Origin: Spiribacter sp. 1M189
GTDB lineage: Bacteria > Pseudomonadota > Gammaproteobacteria > Nitrococcales > Nitrococcaceae
Length of the DNA stretch: 64,000 bases
NCBI RefSeq assembly: GCF_040838345.1
Contig: NZ_JBAKFF010000001.1
Location: 124,001-188,000 of the forward strand
Direction of reading: 5' to 3'
Shown here: piece after piece, positions 24,844 to 36,727 of the stretch
Numbering within the stretch: the first letter of the stretch is position 1
Layout of the letters: every line of letters begins with the position of its first letter
The notes under the pieces: model-generated
The model's database searches: none
What the model saw: only the letters and a program-made list of their open reading frames with translations
Told to the model about the DNA's origin: nothing
Made by a program: the position numbers and the translations under genes

Positions 24844-25619
24844 TGGTGGGGATGCTGCAGCGACTCGGGGCCTCGACGCTGGCCAGTCTCGGCACGCTCG
24901 GGCGGGCCACGGCATTCCTCCTGCGGGTGATTGCCGGCCTTGGTGAGCTGGTCCGCCGGCCGCACCTGCTGATCCAGGAGCTCTACTCCGTGGGGGTGCT
25001 GACGCTTGTCATCATCGTCGTCTCAGGCCTCTTTGTCGGTATGGTGCTGGCCCTGCAGGGTTACTACACATTGGTGGATTTTGGCGCCGAGCAGTCGCTG
25101 GGCGTGCTGGTGGCGCTGTCGCTCACCCGCGAGCTGGGGCCGGTGGTGACGGCGCTGCTTTTTGCCGGACGCGCCGGCTCGGCACTGACCGCGGAGATTG
25201 GTCTGATGAAGGCCACCGAGCAGCTCGCCGGCATGGAGATGATGGCCGTGGATCCGGAGCGGCGCGTGATCGCGCCGCGCCTGGTGGCGGCGCTGATTTC
25301 CCTGCCCCTGCTGGCCATGATTTTTACCCTGCTGGGTATCATCGGGGCGTATATCGTCGGCACCAGTCTGCTGGGAGTGGATGGCGGCTCGTTCTGGTCG
25401 CAGATGCAGGCGCAGGTCAGTTTCTCGGATGATGTGCTCAACGGCCTGATCAAGAGCGTCCTGTTTGGTCTTGCGGCCGGCTGGATCGCCGTTTTCAACG
25501 GCTATGACTGTCTGCCGACATCCGCCGGCGTCAGCCGCGCGACGACGCGGACAGTCGTGGTGACATCGCTGGTGGTGCTGGGGCTGGATTTCGTGCTCAC
25601 GGCCCTGATGTTCGATTGA
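24843..25619 (+). CDS. mlaE: Phospholipid transport permease MlaE
   Basis: Integral membrane permease of the Mla complex. 258 residues with about five membrane helices. The MlaE family motif is visible as [36 protein letters not shown], and the membrane segments include [23 protein letters not shown] at 24843 overlaps the mlaF stop. Confidence 0.96.
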   Translation: MVGMLQRLGASTLASLGTLGRATAFLLRVIAGLGELVRRPHLLIQELYSVGVLTLVIIVVSGLFVGMVLALQGYYTLVDFGAEQSLGVLVALSLTRELGPVVTALLFAGRAGSALTAEIGLMKATEQLAGMEMMAVDPERRVIAPRLVAALISLPLLAMIFTLLGIIGAYIVGTSLLGVDGGSFWSQMQAQVSFSDDVLNGLIKSVLFGLAAGWIAVFNGYDCLPTSAGVSRATTRTVVVTSLVVLGLDFVLTALMFD

Positions 25620-25633
25620 CGGAGGTACGCCAG

Positions 25634-26125
25634 GTGGAGAATTCGCGGAGTATGGAGATCGTTGTCGGCGCCTTCGTGGCGGCCGGTCTGGCGGCGCTCT
25701 TTGTGCTGGCCATGCAGGTCAGCAATATCACGGCCTTTCAGCGTGCGGAGGGCTATACGGTGGAGGCCTATTTCCAGAACGTCGGTGGTCTCCGGGACCG
25801 CGCGCCGGTGAGGCTGGGAGGCGTGCCCATCGGCCGGGTGAGTGGCATCACCCTCGATCCGGCCCGCTTCGAGGCCCGCGTGGAGCTCACCATCGACGCA
25901 CAGTACGATGATCTGCCAAGCGATACGGCGGCGAGTATCCGCACCTCGGGGCTGCTGGGCGAGCAGTATGTCTCGCTGCAGCCCGGTGGCATGCCGGATG
26001 CGCTGGCGGATGGCGACGAGATCATGCTTACCCAATCGGCGCTGGTTCTGGAGGATCTCGTCAGTCAGTTCCTCTACAACCAGTCCGGTGACGGCGGTGA
26101 CAGCGGCAGCGGAGGCAGTGAGTGA
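25634..26125 (+). CDS. mlaD: MCE-domain phospholipid binding protein MlaD
   Basis: Membrane-anchored periplasmic MCE protein that forms a hexameric ring for lipid passage. 163 residues from the GTG at 25634, which has GGAGG 8 bp upstream; a TTG at 25616 is an alternative. One membrane helix (about 7-30, EIVVGAFVAAGLAALFVLAM) then the MCE domain (GLRDRAPVRLGGVPIGRVSGITLDP, IRTSGLLGEQYVSLQPGG) and a Gly/Ser-rich tail. Normally followed by mlaC; here mlaB follows directly. Confidence 0.94.
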   Translation: MENSRSMEIVVGAFVAAGLAALFVLAMQVSNITAFQRAEGYTVEAYFQNVGGLRDRAPVRLGGVPIGRVSGITLDPARFEARVELTIDAQYDDLPSDTAASIRTSGLLGEQYVSLQPGGMPDALADGDEIMLTQSALVLEDLVSQFLYNQSGDGGDSGSGGSE

Positions 26126-26435
26126 GCGCCGGGCGAATCAGCGGTGAGCCCCGGAGCGGACTGCGACTTGAGGGGACGCTACGCGCCGCCGATGCGGCGG
26201 TACTGTTCGATGAGCTGCCGATGGCCGACGGGTCGGTGCGCCTGGATCTCTCCGACCTTGAGGCGATGGACAGCGCCGGGCTCGCCCTGCTGCTGGAGTG
26301 GCAACAGCGGCTTGAGCAGTCGGGCGGCGCGCTGGTGATCGTGGCACCCCCGGCGGCGCTGGTGCGGCTCGCCCGCATCAGCGGGGTTGATACACTGTTG
26401 AATATGCAAACCAACGACACGGGGATGACAGAGGA

Positions 26436-26439
<4 letters not shown>
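26122..26439 (+). CDS. mlaB: STAS-domain protein MlaB
   Basis: Cytoplasmic STAS protein that stabilises MlaF in the complex. 105 residues. Conserved MDSAGLALLLEWQQ loop (the position phosphorylated in anti-anti-sigma factors) and VVIAPPAALVRLARISGV-like C-terminal helix. GTG start at 26122 overlaps the mlaD stop, so no periplasmic lipid carrier gene mlaC is present between mlaD and mlaB. Confidence 0.88.
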
Positions 26440-28599
<2,160 letters not shown>

Positions 28600-28603
<4 letters not shown>

Positions 28604-29928
28604 GCGGCATGTTGGAGATAGAACGCCTCAGTACCACGCAGCCCGACTTCGGCGACCGGCTCAAGGCCCTCACCGACTGGGACGACGGTGCGACCCATGG
28701 CGTCGAAGCGGCGGTCGCGGAGATCCTGACCGCGGTCCGCGAGCAGGGTGATGCGGCGCTGTTGCATTACAGCGAGCGTCTGGACGGTCTCGCCGTAGAG
28801 TCCGTGGCGTCCCTCGAGGTCGATCTGGCGCGCTGCCAGGCGGCACTGGAAGCGCTGGATTCCGCTGATCGCGAGGCGCTGGAGACCGCAGCGGCGCGGG
28901 TCCGCGAGTATCATCTCCACCAGCGCCAGAGTGACTGGGAGAAGCGTGAGGCCGACGGCACTCGGCTTGGCCAGCAGGTGAGGCCTCTGGAACGCGTGGG
29001 CATTTATGTGCCCGGTGGCAAGGCGGCGTATCCGTCGTCGGTACTGATGAACGCCATCCCGGCCCATGTCGCTGGCGTGGACGAGATTATCATGGTCGCC
29101 CCCGCCCCCGGCGGCGAGATTGCTCCCATGGTGCTGGCCGCGGCGGCGGTGGCCGGTGTCGATCGGTTGTTCCTGCTCGGCGGTGCCCAGGCGGTGGCCG
29201 CGCTTGCCTACGGCACCGAGACCGTGCCAGCGGTCGACAAGATCGTCGGGCCCGGCAATGCCTACGTGGCGGAGGCCAAACGCCGGGTCTTCGGCCATGT
29301 CGGGATCGATATGGTGGCCGGCCCGTCGGAGATCCTGATCATCTGCGATGGCCAGACCGATCCGGAGTGGATCGCCATGGACCTGTTCTCCCAGGCCGAA
29401 CATGATGAAGACGCCCGCGCGCTGCTGGTCTGTCCCGAGGCGCGGTATCTTGATGACGTGCAGGCCGCCATGGAGCGTCTGCTACCCGAGATGGAACGAT
29501 CCGAGATCATCCGCGCGTCACTGGCCCGGCGCGGGGCACTGATCTGCGTACGGGATCTGGCCGAGGCGGCCGACGTGGCCAACGCCATTGCCCCCGAGCA
29601 TCTGGAGTTGTCGGTGGTGGAGCCGGAGCGTCTGGCTTCGGCCATCCATCACGCCGGTGCGATCTTTCTGGGACGGCATACGCCGGAGGCGCTCGGCGAC
29701 TACTGCGCCGGGCCGAGTCACGTGCTGCCGACTTCGCGCACGGCGCGGTTCGCCTCGCCGCTGGGTGTCTATGACTTCTGCAAGACCACCAGCCTGGTGC
29801 ACTGCACGCCGGAAGGTGCGGCGGTCCTGGGTCCGGTGGCGTCGCGCCTGGCTCGGGCCGAGGGGCTGACTGCCCATGCCCGTTCGGCGGAGTATCGCTT
29901 CAGCGGTGGCGACGAAGCCGATCGCTAG
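28600..29928 (+). CDS. hisD: Histidinol dehydrogenase
   Basis: Zinc enzyme that oxidises L-histidinol to L-histidine in two NAD-dependent steps. 442 residues. Family motifs [33 protein letters not shown] and the metal/catalytic SQAEHDEDA are present. GTG start overlaps the hisG stop. hisC, which usually follows in Pseudomonas, is not here; the operon meets a convergent protease gene with 4-bp overlapping ends. Confidence 0.96.
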
Positions 29929-31085
29929 CGCGCCGGTGGCCGCTGCGGGGCGTCTCCGCCGAGATCGGTGGGGCGCTCGGCAACGCGGACCGGCCAGCTG
30001 AGGGACTCGCCCTCGCGGGCACCCCCCAGAACGATGCGGGTTTCCGGTCGCAGTTCGGTGATGCGATTGAGCAGGCCGCGGACCGTTTGGATCGGCTGTT
30101 CGCCGACCCGCTGTATGACATCATCGGGTCGCAGGCCGGCGTTGTCGGCCGGGCCGCCGGGCAGTACCCCGGTCACCCGGACACCCCGGCCGCCCTGTTC
30201 CGGGATTACCTGAAGGCCAATCCAGCCGCGGATAACCCGTCCGTTTTCAATGATTTCCGTGAAAACCGCCCGCGCCAGGTCGGCGGGGATGGCGAAGCCG
30301 ATCCCCATGGAGCCACCGGACTGGCTGAAGATGGCCGTGTTGATGCCGATCACCTCGCCATGGGCATTCACCAATGCGCCGCCGGAGTTGCCCGGATTGA
30401 TGGCGGCATCGGTTTGAATGAAGTTCTCGAAGGTCGTCAGCCCGAGCTCACTTCGGCCGACGGCGCTGACAATGCCCTGGGTCACCGTCTGGCCAACACC
30501 AAACGGGTTGCCGATGGCGAAGGCCACGTCACCCACCCGGCTATTGGCGGAGTTGGCAAGGGTGATGTGCGGCAGATTGTCCCCCTCGACCTTGAGCACG
30601 GCCAGATCCGTTTCGGGATCGGTCCCGACGACGTTCGCCGGCGCGTTGCGCCCGTCGGCGAGCATCACCTGGATTCGGGCGGCGCCGCGGATCACGTGGT
30701 GGTTGGTGAGCAGATGGCCCGCATCGCTGATCAGCACGCCGGAGCCGAGCGACGTGTCGAGATCCGGGTTTTCCGTCGGAGCCAGTCCGCCGAACAGGTC
30801 ATCCAGCGCGGGGGAATCGAGGAACGCATTGCGCGGATCCGGTGTTCGCGTGGCTGTATAGATGTTGACCACCGACGGCGCTGCCGCCGCGACCGCGTCC
30901 GCGTAGGTGAATGGTTGGTTCGGCGGTGTCGGTGCGCCGGCGTCCGATCGCGGCGACTCATCCACGCGAACCACCGGCCGCTGACGCTCAAGCAGCTCCG
31001 GCGCCAGCCAGACCACGGCGATGGCCACAACAACCCCCACCAGGGTGTAGCTGATCACGAATCGGGTGAATCGTCGCAGGGCCAT
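29925..31085 (-). CDS. Periplasmic DegS/AlgW-type serine protease
   Basis: Trypsin-like HtrA-family protease, 386 residues, with one N-terminal membrane anchor (about 10-28), protease domain (about 65-265) and one PDZ domain (about 280-370). The catalytic triad is His130 (LLTNHHV), Asp160 (PETDLAVL) and Ser234 (PGNSGG). A single PDZ and an uncleaved anchor point to DegS/AlgW, which senses misfolded porins and starts sigma-E activation by cutting the anti-sigma factor. In Pseudomonas algW sits in the same place. Convergent with hisD. Confidence 0.9.
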   Translation of the reverse strand: MALRRFTRFVISYTLVGVVVAIAVVWLAPELLERQRPVVRVDESPRSDAGAPTPPNQPFTYADAVAAAAPSVVNIYTATRTPDPRNAFLDSPALDDLFGGLAPTENPDLDTSLGSGVLISDAGHLLTNHHVIRGAARIQVMLADGRNAPANVVGTDPETDLAVLKVEGDNLPHITLANSANSRVGDVAFAIGNPFGVGQTVTQGIVSAVGRSELGLTTFENFIQTDAAINPGNSGGALVNAHGEVIGINTAIFSQSGGSMGIGFAIPADLARAVFTEIIENGRVIRGWIGLQVIPEQGGRGVRVTGVLPGGPADNAGLRPDDVIQRVGEQPIQTVRGLLNRITELRPETRIVLGGAREGESLSWPVRVAERPTDLGGDAPQRPPAR

Positions 31086-31123
31086 CTTCTATACTCGTCG
31101 AGCGTTGGAGTGACGAGGATACG

Positions 31124-31882
31124 ATGGTACACCGTTGGCAACTGAGTGCTTACCTCGATGAATTGCTGTGCCCCGAGCGGGTCAGCGATTTCACCCCCAA
31201 TGGCCTGCAGGTGGAGGGGCGGCCGGAGATCCGACGCCTGATCACCGGCGTGACGGGCTCGGCGCGCTTCCTGACCGAGGCCATTGAGGCCGGCGCCGAT
31301 GCCGCTCTGGTCCATCACGGTTATTTCTGGAAGGGCGAGCCGGCACCAATTACCGGTATGAAGGCCCATCGATTGCGTCTGCTGCTGCGCAATAACATCA
31401 ACCTCTTCGCCTATCACCTGCCACTGGATGTGCACCCGGTATTCGGCAACAACGCTGTGCTGGCGGACTGGCTCGGCATTGAGGTTGAAGGCACCGTCGA
31501 TGCCGGCGGCGTGCCTGGGCTTCTATGGCACGGTCAGCTGGCCGAGTCGATCGACACGGATGCCTTTGCCGACCGCCTTGCCTCCCGTCTGGGGCGTTGG
31601 GTGACGCCGGTGGTCGCTGGTCCCCACCCCGTGAGGCGCGTCGCCTGGTGCAGTGGCGGGGGGCAGAAATTCATGGCTGCCGCCGCGGCACTGGGGGTGG
31701 ATGCCTATTTCAGCGGCGAGATATCGGAGCCGACGGCCCATGAGGCGCGCGAGCTCGGTGTGCATTATTTCGCCGCCGGGCACCATGCCACTGAGCGGGG
31801 CGGAGTCCAGGCCCTCGGGGAGCATCTCGCCGCGCAATTCGGTCTGGCTCATGAATTCATTGATGACGCCAACCCGGCTTGA
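31124..31882 (+). CDS. Nif3-like dinuclear metal centre protein (YbgI family)
   Basis: A 252-residue member of the NIF3/YbgI family, which binds two metal ions in a hexameric ring; biochemical role uncertain. Metal-ligand patterns are visible: ALVHHGYFW, the YHLPLDVH stretch and the late FAAGHHATERGG. Divergent from the DegS-like gene. Stands alone before the bc1 operon as in Pseudomonas. Confidence 0.9.
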   Translation: MVHRWQLSAYLDELLCPERVSDFTPNGLQVEGRPEIRRLITGVTGSARFLTEAIEAGADAALVHHGYFWKGEPAPITGMKAHRLRLLLRNNINLFAYHLPLDVHPVFGNNAVLADWLGIEVEGTVDAGGVPGLLWHGQLAESIDTDAFADRLASRLGRWVTPVVAGPHPVRRVAWCSGGGQKFMAAAAALGVDAYFSGEISEPTAHEARELGVHYFAAGHHATERGGVQALGEHLAAQFGLAHEFIDDANPA

Positions 31883-31921
31883 GCTTAACCCTTGATTGAA
31901 AGCAAGTTTTACTGAGGGGGA

Positions 31922-31940
31922 AGCCCCGTCAGACGGGGCT
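31922..31940 (+). terminator. Hairpin after the Nif3-like gene
   Basis: AGCCCCGT (31922-31929) and ACGGGGCT (31933-31940) form a perfect 8-bp stem around CAG, 40 bp past the stop. A run TTTT lies before rather than after it, so it is a weak intrinsic terminator on the plus strand; the stem alone may still act. The following bases to 32081 hold TTGACT at 31947-31952 and AT-rich TATAAA at 31984-31989, a possible petA promoter region, but the spacing does not fit. Confidence 0.45.
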
Positions 31941-32081
31941 CCTGGGTTGACTGCGGGAGCTGGATGTTGGATTCTACGCGCGTTATAAACACCATTCGTC
32001 AATAGTGTGAGGGGTGGTCAGCGGGCCAATCAGAAAGCCGCCGCAGCCGCCATGATCCGTTACCCATGCAGGGGAATCCAG

Positions 32082-32672
32082 ATGTCCGAGGATGGCGCTA
32101 ACAACAGTCGTCGCCGCTTTCTCACCGGCGCGGTGTCGGTCGTCGGCGGCGTCGGCGTTGCCTACACGGCGGTGCCCTTTCTCTCCTACTGGAATCCGAG
32201 CGCTCGGACCCGAGCGGCCGGTGCACCGGTGGAAGTCGATACCAGCACGCTCCAGCCAGGCCAGAAAATCAACCTGACCTGGCGTGGTCAACCGGTCTGG
32301 GTGATCCGCCGTTCCGAGGCGGCACTCGAGACACTGCCCGAGCTCAACGACCGCCTGCGCGATCCGGATTCCACGGTGGCTTCGCAGCAGCCGTCCTACG
32401 CGCAGAATCTGTACCGGTCCGTTGATCCGGAGTTCCTGGTGCTCGTGCCCATCTGCACGCATCTGGGCTGCATCCCCTCGTACATGCCGCAACCCGGGTC
32501 CCTCGACACCAACTGGCCAGGTGGCCTTTTCTGCCCCTGCCATGGTTCGCGTTTCGATATGGCGGGCCGCGTTTATTCCGGCGTTCCTGCGCCGACTAAC
32601 CTTGTAGTGCCTCCGTACCGTGTAGCCGATGATGGGCTGATCGTGGTCGGAGAAGATGAGGAGGCTGCCTGA
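32082..32672 (+). CDS. petA: Ubiquinol-cytochrome c reductase Rieske subunit
   Basis: Iron-sulfur subunit of the bc1 complex that takes electrons from quinol at the Qo site. 196 residues. Twin-arginine export sequence NNSRRRFLTGA with one membrane helix. The 2Fe-2S ligands are Cys125 and His127 (CTHLGC) and Cys151 and His154 (CPCHGS), with the Cys130-Cys153 disulfide. The ATG at 32082 has AGGGG 8 bp upstream. Overlaps petB by one base. Confidence 0.97.
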   Translation: MSEDGANNSRRRFLTGAVSVVGGVGVAYTAVPFLSYWNPSARTRAAGAPVEVDTSTLQPGQKINLTWRGQPVWVIRRSEAALETLPELNDRLRDPDSTVASQQPSYAQNLYRSVDPEFLVLVPICTHLGCIPSYMPQPGSLDTNWPGGLFCPCHGSRFDMAGRVYSGVPAPTNLVVPPYRVADDGLIVVGEDEEAA

Positions 32673-33928
32673 TGAGTGATGCCACCACCAAGGCGCAGGG
32701 CGGAGTGCTCGGCTGGATCGATGCGCGCTTCCCGCTCACGAAGATGTGGAACGAGCACATCGGTGAGTATTACGCGCCGAAGAACTTCAACATCTGGTAC
32801 TACTTCGGCTCGCTGGCGTTGTTCGTGCTGGTCAATCAGCTACTCACCGGCATCTGGCTGACCATGAACTACAACCCCTCCGCGGCGGGTGCATTCGACT
32901 CGGTCGAGTACATCATGCGCGACGTGGAGTTCGGCTGGCTGATCCGCTACATGCACTCCACGGGGGCGTCGGCGTTCTTCGTGGTGGTTTACCTGCACAT
33001 GTTCCGTGCCCTGCTGTACGGCTCCTACCAGAAGCCGCGCGAGCTGATCTGGGTGTTCGGCATGATCATCTACCTGCTGCTGATGGCCGAAGCCTTCATG
33101 GGCTATCTGCTGCCCTGGGGGCAGATGTCCTACTGGGGTGCGCAGGTGATCATCTCGCTGTTCGGGGCCATTCCCGGCATCGGCGAAGAGCTGGCGCTCT
33201 GGATCCGGGGTGACTACAACATCTCCGGCGTTACGCTGAACCGCTTCTTTGCGTTGCATGTGGTGGCGCTGCCACTCGCACTGGTGGGGCTGGTGGTGTT
33301 CCACATCCTGGCGCTGCACGAGGTGGGCTCCAACAACCCGGATGGCGTTGACATCAAGAAGAACAAGGATCAGAGCGGCAAGCCGAAGGACGGCATCCCG
33401 TTCCATCCCTACTACACGGTCAAGGATACCTTCGGGCTGGGTGTGTTCCTGATTTTCTTCTCGGCGGTTGTGTTCTTCGCGCCGGAGATGGGAGGGCTGT
33501 TCCTCGAACCGCCGAACTTTGAGCCGGCCAATCCGTTGCAGACGCCGGCGCACATCGCGCCAGTCTGGTACTTCACCGCCTTCTACTCAATCCTGCGCGC
33601 GATTCCGGACAAGTTTGGCGGCGTGCTCGCCATGGGATCGGCGATTTTCCTGCTGTTCCTGCTGCCCTGGATCGACCGCGGTCGGGTTCGCTCGATCCGC
33701 TATCGCGGCCTTGGACACAAGGTCAACCTGGGGCTGTTTGCAATCGCGTTCGTCTGCCTGAGCTATCTCGGCCTCCGGGCCCCCTCCGAGGTGTACTTCG
33801 GTCTGACTGTGACGACCTGGGCGCAGATCTGGACGGTGGTGTATTTCGGGTTCTTTGCGTTCCTGTTCACCTACACGGCCTTTGGGTTCGAACGCACCAA
33901 GCCCGTACCGGAGAGGGTGACCGACTGA
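32672..33928 (+). CDS. petB: Ubiquinol-cytochrome c reductase cytochrome b
   Basis: Di-haem membrane subunit of the bc1 complex. 418 residues with about eight helices. Haem-ligand helices carry MHSTGASAFFVVVYLHMFR and LHVVALPLALVGLVVFHIL. The Qo-site motif reads PVWY in THIAPVWYF-like context rather than PEWY, a variant known in beta/gammaproteobacteria. Ends with a positive tail. Overlaps petC by one base. Confidence 0.97.
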   Translation: MSDATTKAQGGVLGWIDARFPLTKMWNEHIGEYYAPKNFNIWYYFGSLALFVLVNQLLTGIWLTMNYNPSAAGAFDSVEYIMRDVEFGWLIRYMHSTGASAFFVVVYLHMFRALLYGSYQKPRELIWVFGMIIYLLLMAEAFMGYLLPWGQMSYWGAQVIISLFGAIPGIGEELALWIRGDYNISGVTLNRFFALHVVALPLALVGLVVFHILALHEVGSNNPDGVDIKKNKDQSGKPKDGIPFHPYYTVKDTFGLGVFLIFFSAVVFFAPEMGGLFLEPPNFEPANPLQTPAHIAPVWYFTAFYSILRAIPDKFGGVLAMGSAIFLLFLLPWIDRGRVRSIRYRGLGHKVNLGLFAIAFVCLSYLGLRAPSEVYFGLTVTTWAQIWTVVYFGFFAFLFTYTAFGFERTKPVPERVTD

Positions 33929-34659
33929 TGAGAAAGCTCGCATTGATTCTGCTGCTTGGCCTGTTCTCCGGCGGAGCCTTGGGCGCGGGCAGCAGCGCGG
34001 ATCTGATGGATGCCCAGGTCGACGTGTCCAACGAGGCCTCGCTGCAGCGCGGCGCGAATCTGTTCGCCAATAACTGCATGGGGTGCCACTCGGCCAAATA
34101 CGTGCGCTGGAATGCGTTGCCCGAGGCGCTCGGCATCCCCATGGCCATGGTCGAGGAATCGCTCATCTACGGGGCCTATACGCCGGGCGATACCATCAAC
34201 GCGGCCATGCGTTCGGAGGATGCCGCCGACTGGTTCGGCGCGGCGCCGCCGGACCTGTCGCTGACGGCACGCTCCCGGGGTGCGGATTGGGTGTATACCT
34301 ATCTGAACAGCTTCTACGAGGATCCGGACGCCAGCATTGGCTGGAACAATACGCTGCTTGCCAATTCCTCGATGCCGCATGTGCTCTGGCGCCTGCAGGG
34401 TGTGCCCGAAGCCCGTTACGAGGAGAGTCATGGCGAACTTCAGGTGGCCGGAATCCGGGTGCCCGAGGGACAGCAGGGGACGATGACCGAAGAGGAATAC
34501 CATCAGGCCACGCGTGACATCACCAATTTCATGGCCTTCATGGCGGAGCCGGTCCGGGCGAAGCGCCAGGAAATGGGCGTCTGGGTGATTGGCTTTCTGG
34601 TCATCTTCACGGTGCTCGCCTGGTTCATGAAACGTGAGTACTGGAGGGATATCCACTGA
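33928..34659 (+). CDS. petC: Ubiquinol-cytochrome c reductase cytochrome c1
   Basis: Membrane-anchored c-type cytochrome that passes electrons from the Rieske centre to cytochrome c. 243 residues: a cleavable signal (about 1-20), haem site Cys50-x-x-Cys53-His54 (CMGCHSAKY), and a C-terminal anchor (VWVIGFLVIFTVLAWFMKREYW). 33 bp before the sspA start. Haem attachment needs the Ccm system, encoded elsewhere. Confidence 0.97.
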   Translation: MRKLALILLLGLFSGGALGAGSSADLMDAQVDVSNEASLQRGANLFANNCMGCHSAKYVRWNALPEALGIPMAMVEESLIYGAYTPGDTINAAMRSEDAADWFGAAPPDLSLTARSRGADWVYTYLNSFYEDPDASIGWNNTLLANSSMPHVLWRLQGVPEARYEESHGELQVAGIRVPEGQQGTMTEEEYHQATRDITNFMAFMAEPVRAKRQEMGVWVIGFLVIFTVLAWFMKREYWRDIH

Positions 34660-34691
34660 GTAGCCAGGCCGAACAGCTGGGTGCGTCGTCA

Positions 34692-35321
34692 GTGACGCTC
34701 AGCCAGCGAACATCGATTGGTCTCTACACCGATCCATCGGCGGTGGAGAGCCATCGGGTGCGGTTGGTACTGGCCGAAAAAGGCATTGGCGTCGAGGTCG
34801 TCGAGGTCGCGCCCGAGGGCCCTCAGCCGGAAGACCTTGCCGACCTCAATCCCTACGCCGAGACGCCTACGCTCGTCGATCGTGACCTCGCGCTCTATGA
34901 TCCGCGGGTGATCTGCGAGTACCTCGACGAGCGTTTCCCTCATCCTCCGTTGATGCCTATCGATCCGGTATCCCGTGCCAAGGCGAAACTGGTGATCTCT
35001 CGGATTGACCGTGACTGGTATCAGTTGCTGGGCCAGCTCGAACAGCCGGAACGGCGCGGCAAGCCTGCCATCCGACGGCAGCTCGCCGAGAGCCTTGCGG
35101 CCAGTGCGGATGTATTCGACACAGGCATGGCGTATTTCCTGAGCGACGAGATCACCATGATGGATTGCGTGCTGGCGCCGCTGCTCTGGCGGCTGGATCA
35201 CTACGGCGTTGAGTTGCCGGCCGAAGCCGCCGCCATCGAGTCCTATGCCGGGCGACTGTTTGCCCGCGAGCCTTTTCAGGGCAGTCTCACGCGAACCGAA
35301 CAGGCAATGCGCACGATCTGA
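34692..35321 (+). CDS. sspA: Stringent starvation protein A
   Basis: GST-fold RNA polymerase-associated regulator of starvation and acid responses. 209 residues from GTG at 34692: thioredoxin-like N-terminal domain (SIGLYTDPSAVESHRVRLVLAEKG, PYAETPTLVDRD) and a helical C-terminal GST domain. The start is uncertain: an in-frame CTG at 34659 has an excellent GGAGGG upstream and would begin right at the petC stop, but CTG starts are rare. Overlaps sspB by one base, as in E. coli. Confidence 0.93.
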   Translation: MTLSQRTSIGLYTDPSAVESHRVRLVLAEKGIGVEVVEVAPEGPQPEDLADLNPYAETPTLVDRDLALYDPRVICEYLDERFPHPPLMPIDPVSRAKAKLVISRIDRDWYQLLGQLEQPERRGKPAIRRQLAESLAASADVFDTGMAYFLSDEITMMDCVLAPLLWRLDHYGVELPAEAAAIESYAGRLFAREPFQGSLTRTEQAMRTI

Positions 35322-35728
35322 TGACGCCGAGCCGACCGTATCTCATCCGCGGACTCTACGAGTGGATCGTCGATAACGGCCTGACGCCCCATCTGCTGGT
35401 CAATGCCGAGGGCGAGGCGGTCGAGGCACCACTCGAGTTCGCGGATGGCGGGCGTCTGGTACTGAACGTCTCGCCCAGTGCGGTACGCGGTCTCGATCTG
35501 GGCAACGAGTGGGTGGCCTTCAACGCGCGCTTCGGCGGCCAGCCCCGCCAGGTGAATGTTCCCGTCGTCGAGGTCATGGCGATCTATGCCCGCGAGAACG
35601 GCCGCGGGATGCTCTTTACCCCCGAGGATGGCGATGGCGAGCCGCCACCCGGAGGCGGCCAGGAGAGTGGGGCGGGGTCCGGTCCGCCCGCCGGCGATAA
35701 CCGTCCCGGACTCCGCGTCGTCAAATAG
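35321..35728 (+). CDS. sspB: ClpXP adaptor protein SspB
   Basis: Delivers ssrA-tagged peptides and other substrates to ClpXP. 135 residues: a folded substrate-binding domain (about 1-100, PYLIRGLYEWIVDNGLTPHLLVNA, FNARFGGQPRQVNVP), a Gly/Pro-rich flexible linker, and the C-terminal ClpX-binding (XB) motif PGLRVVK, matching the RVVK-type tail needed to dock on ClpX. Follows sspA. Confidence 0.95.
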   Translation: MTPSRPYLIRGLYEWIVDNGLTPHLLVNAEGEAVEAPLEFADGGRLVLNVSPSAVRGLDLGNEWVAFNARFGGQPRQVNVPVVEVMAIYARENGRGMLFTPEDGDGEPPPGGGQESGAGSGPPAGDNRPGLRVVK

Positions 35729-35732
35729 CCCG

Positions 35733-35750
35733 CACCGGATCCCACCGGTG
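35733..35750. terminator. Hairpin between sspB and diaA
   Basis: CACCGG (35733-35738) and CCGGTG (35745-35750) pair around ATCCCA in the 23-bp gap between the convergent sspB and diaA stops. Short stem and no real U tract, so weak. Confidence 0.35.
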
Positions 35751-35751
35751 T

Positions 35752-36357
<606 letters not shown>

Positions 36358-36367
36358 TCATGTCTCG

Positions 36368-36727
36368 TCAATCATCGGCCCTGAAGGCGTCCTTCACCCA
36401 AGTGACATGATCGTCTCCCGGTTGCAGGGCGATCACGTCGAAGCGGGCGGGCGGCTCGTCGGGCTGGCGTTGCAGCCAGGCAGCGGCAGCAGCCAGGAGG
36501 CGGCGCCGCTTGGCGTGGGTGATGCTGTCTACACCGTCACCAAATCCGCTTGCTGATCGGGCTCTGACCTCCACGAAAACCACCTCCGCCCCATCCTGCA
36601 TGATGAGGTCGATTTCGCCCCGACGGATTCGGAAATTGCGGGTTCTCAGGCGAAGACCGTGGTCTTCGAGATAGGCGAGGGCGTATGCCTCTGCGGCCTC
36701 GCCGGTCTCCTGCGGTCGCGGTGTCAT
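36368..36727 (-). CDS. yraN: UPF0102 endonuclease-like protein YraN
   Basis: 119-residue member of UPF0102, with a predicted PD-(D/E)xK nuclease fold: RTRNFRIRRGEIDLIMQDGAEVVFVEVRARS gives the Glu-Asp-Glu-x-Arg arrangement. Possibly a DNA-processing protein; role unknown. Overlaps lpoA by 4 bp. The catalytic lysine of the classic motif is replaced by Arg (EVR), common in this family. Confidence 0.9.
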   Translation of the reverse strand: MTPRPQETGEAAEAYALAYLEDHGLRLRTRNFRIRRGEIDLIMQDGAEVVFVEVRARSASGFGDGVDSITHAKRRRLLAAAAAWLQRQPDEPPARFDVIALQPGDDHVTWVKDAFRADD

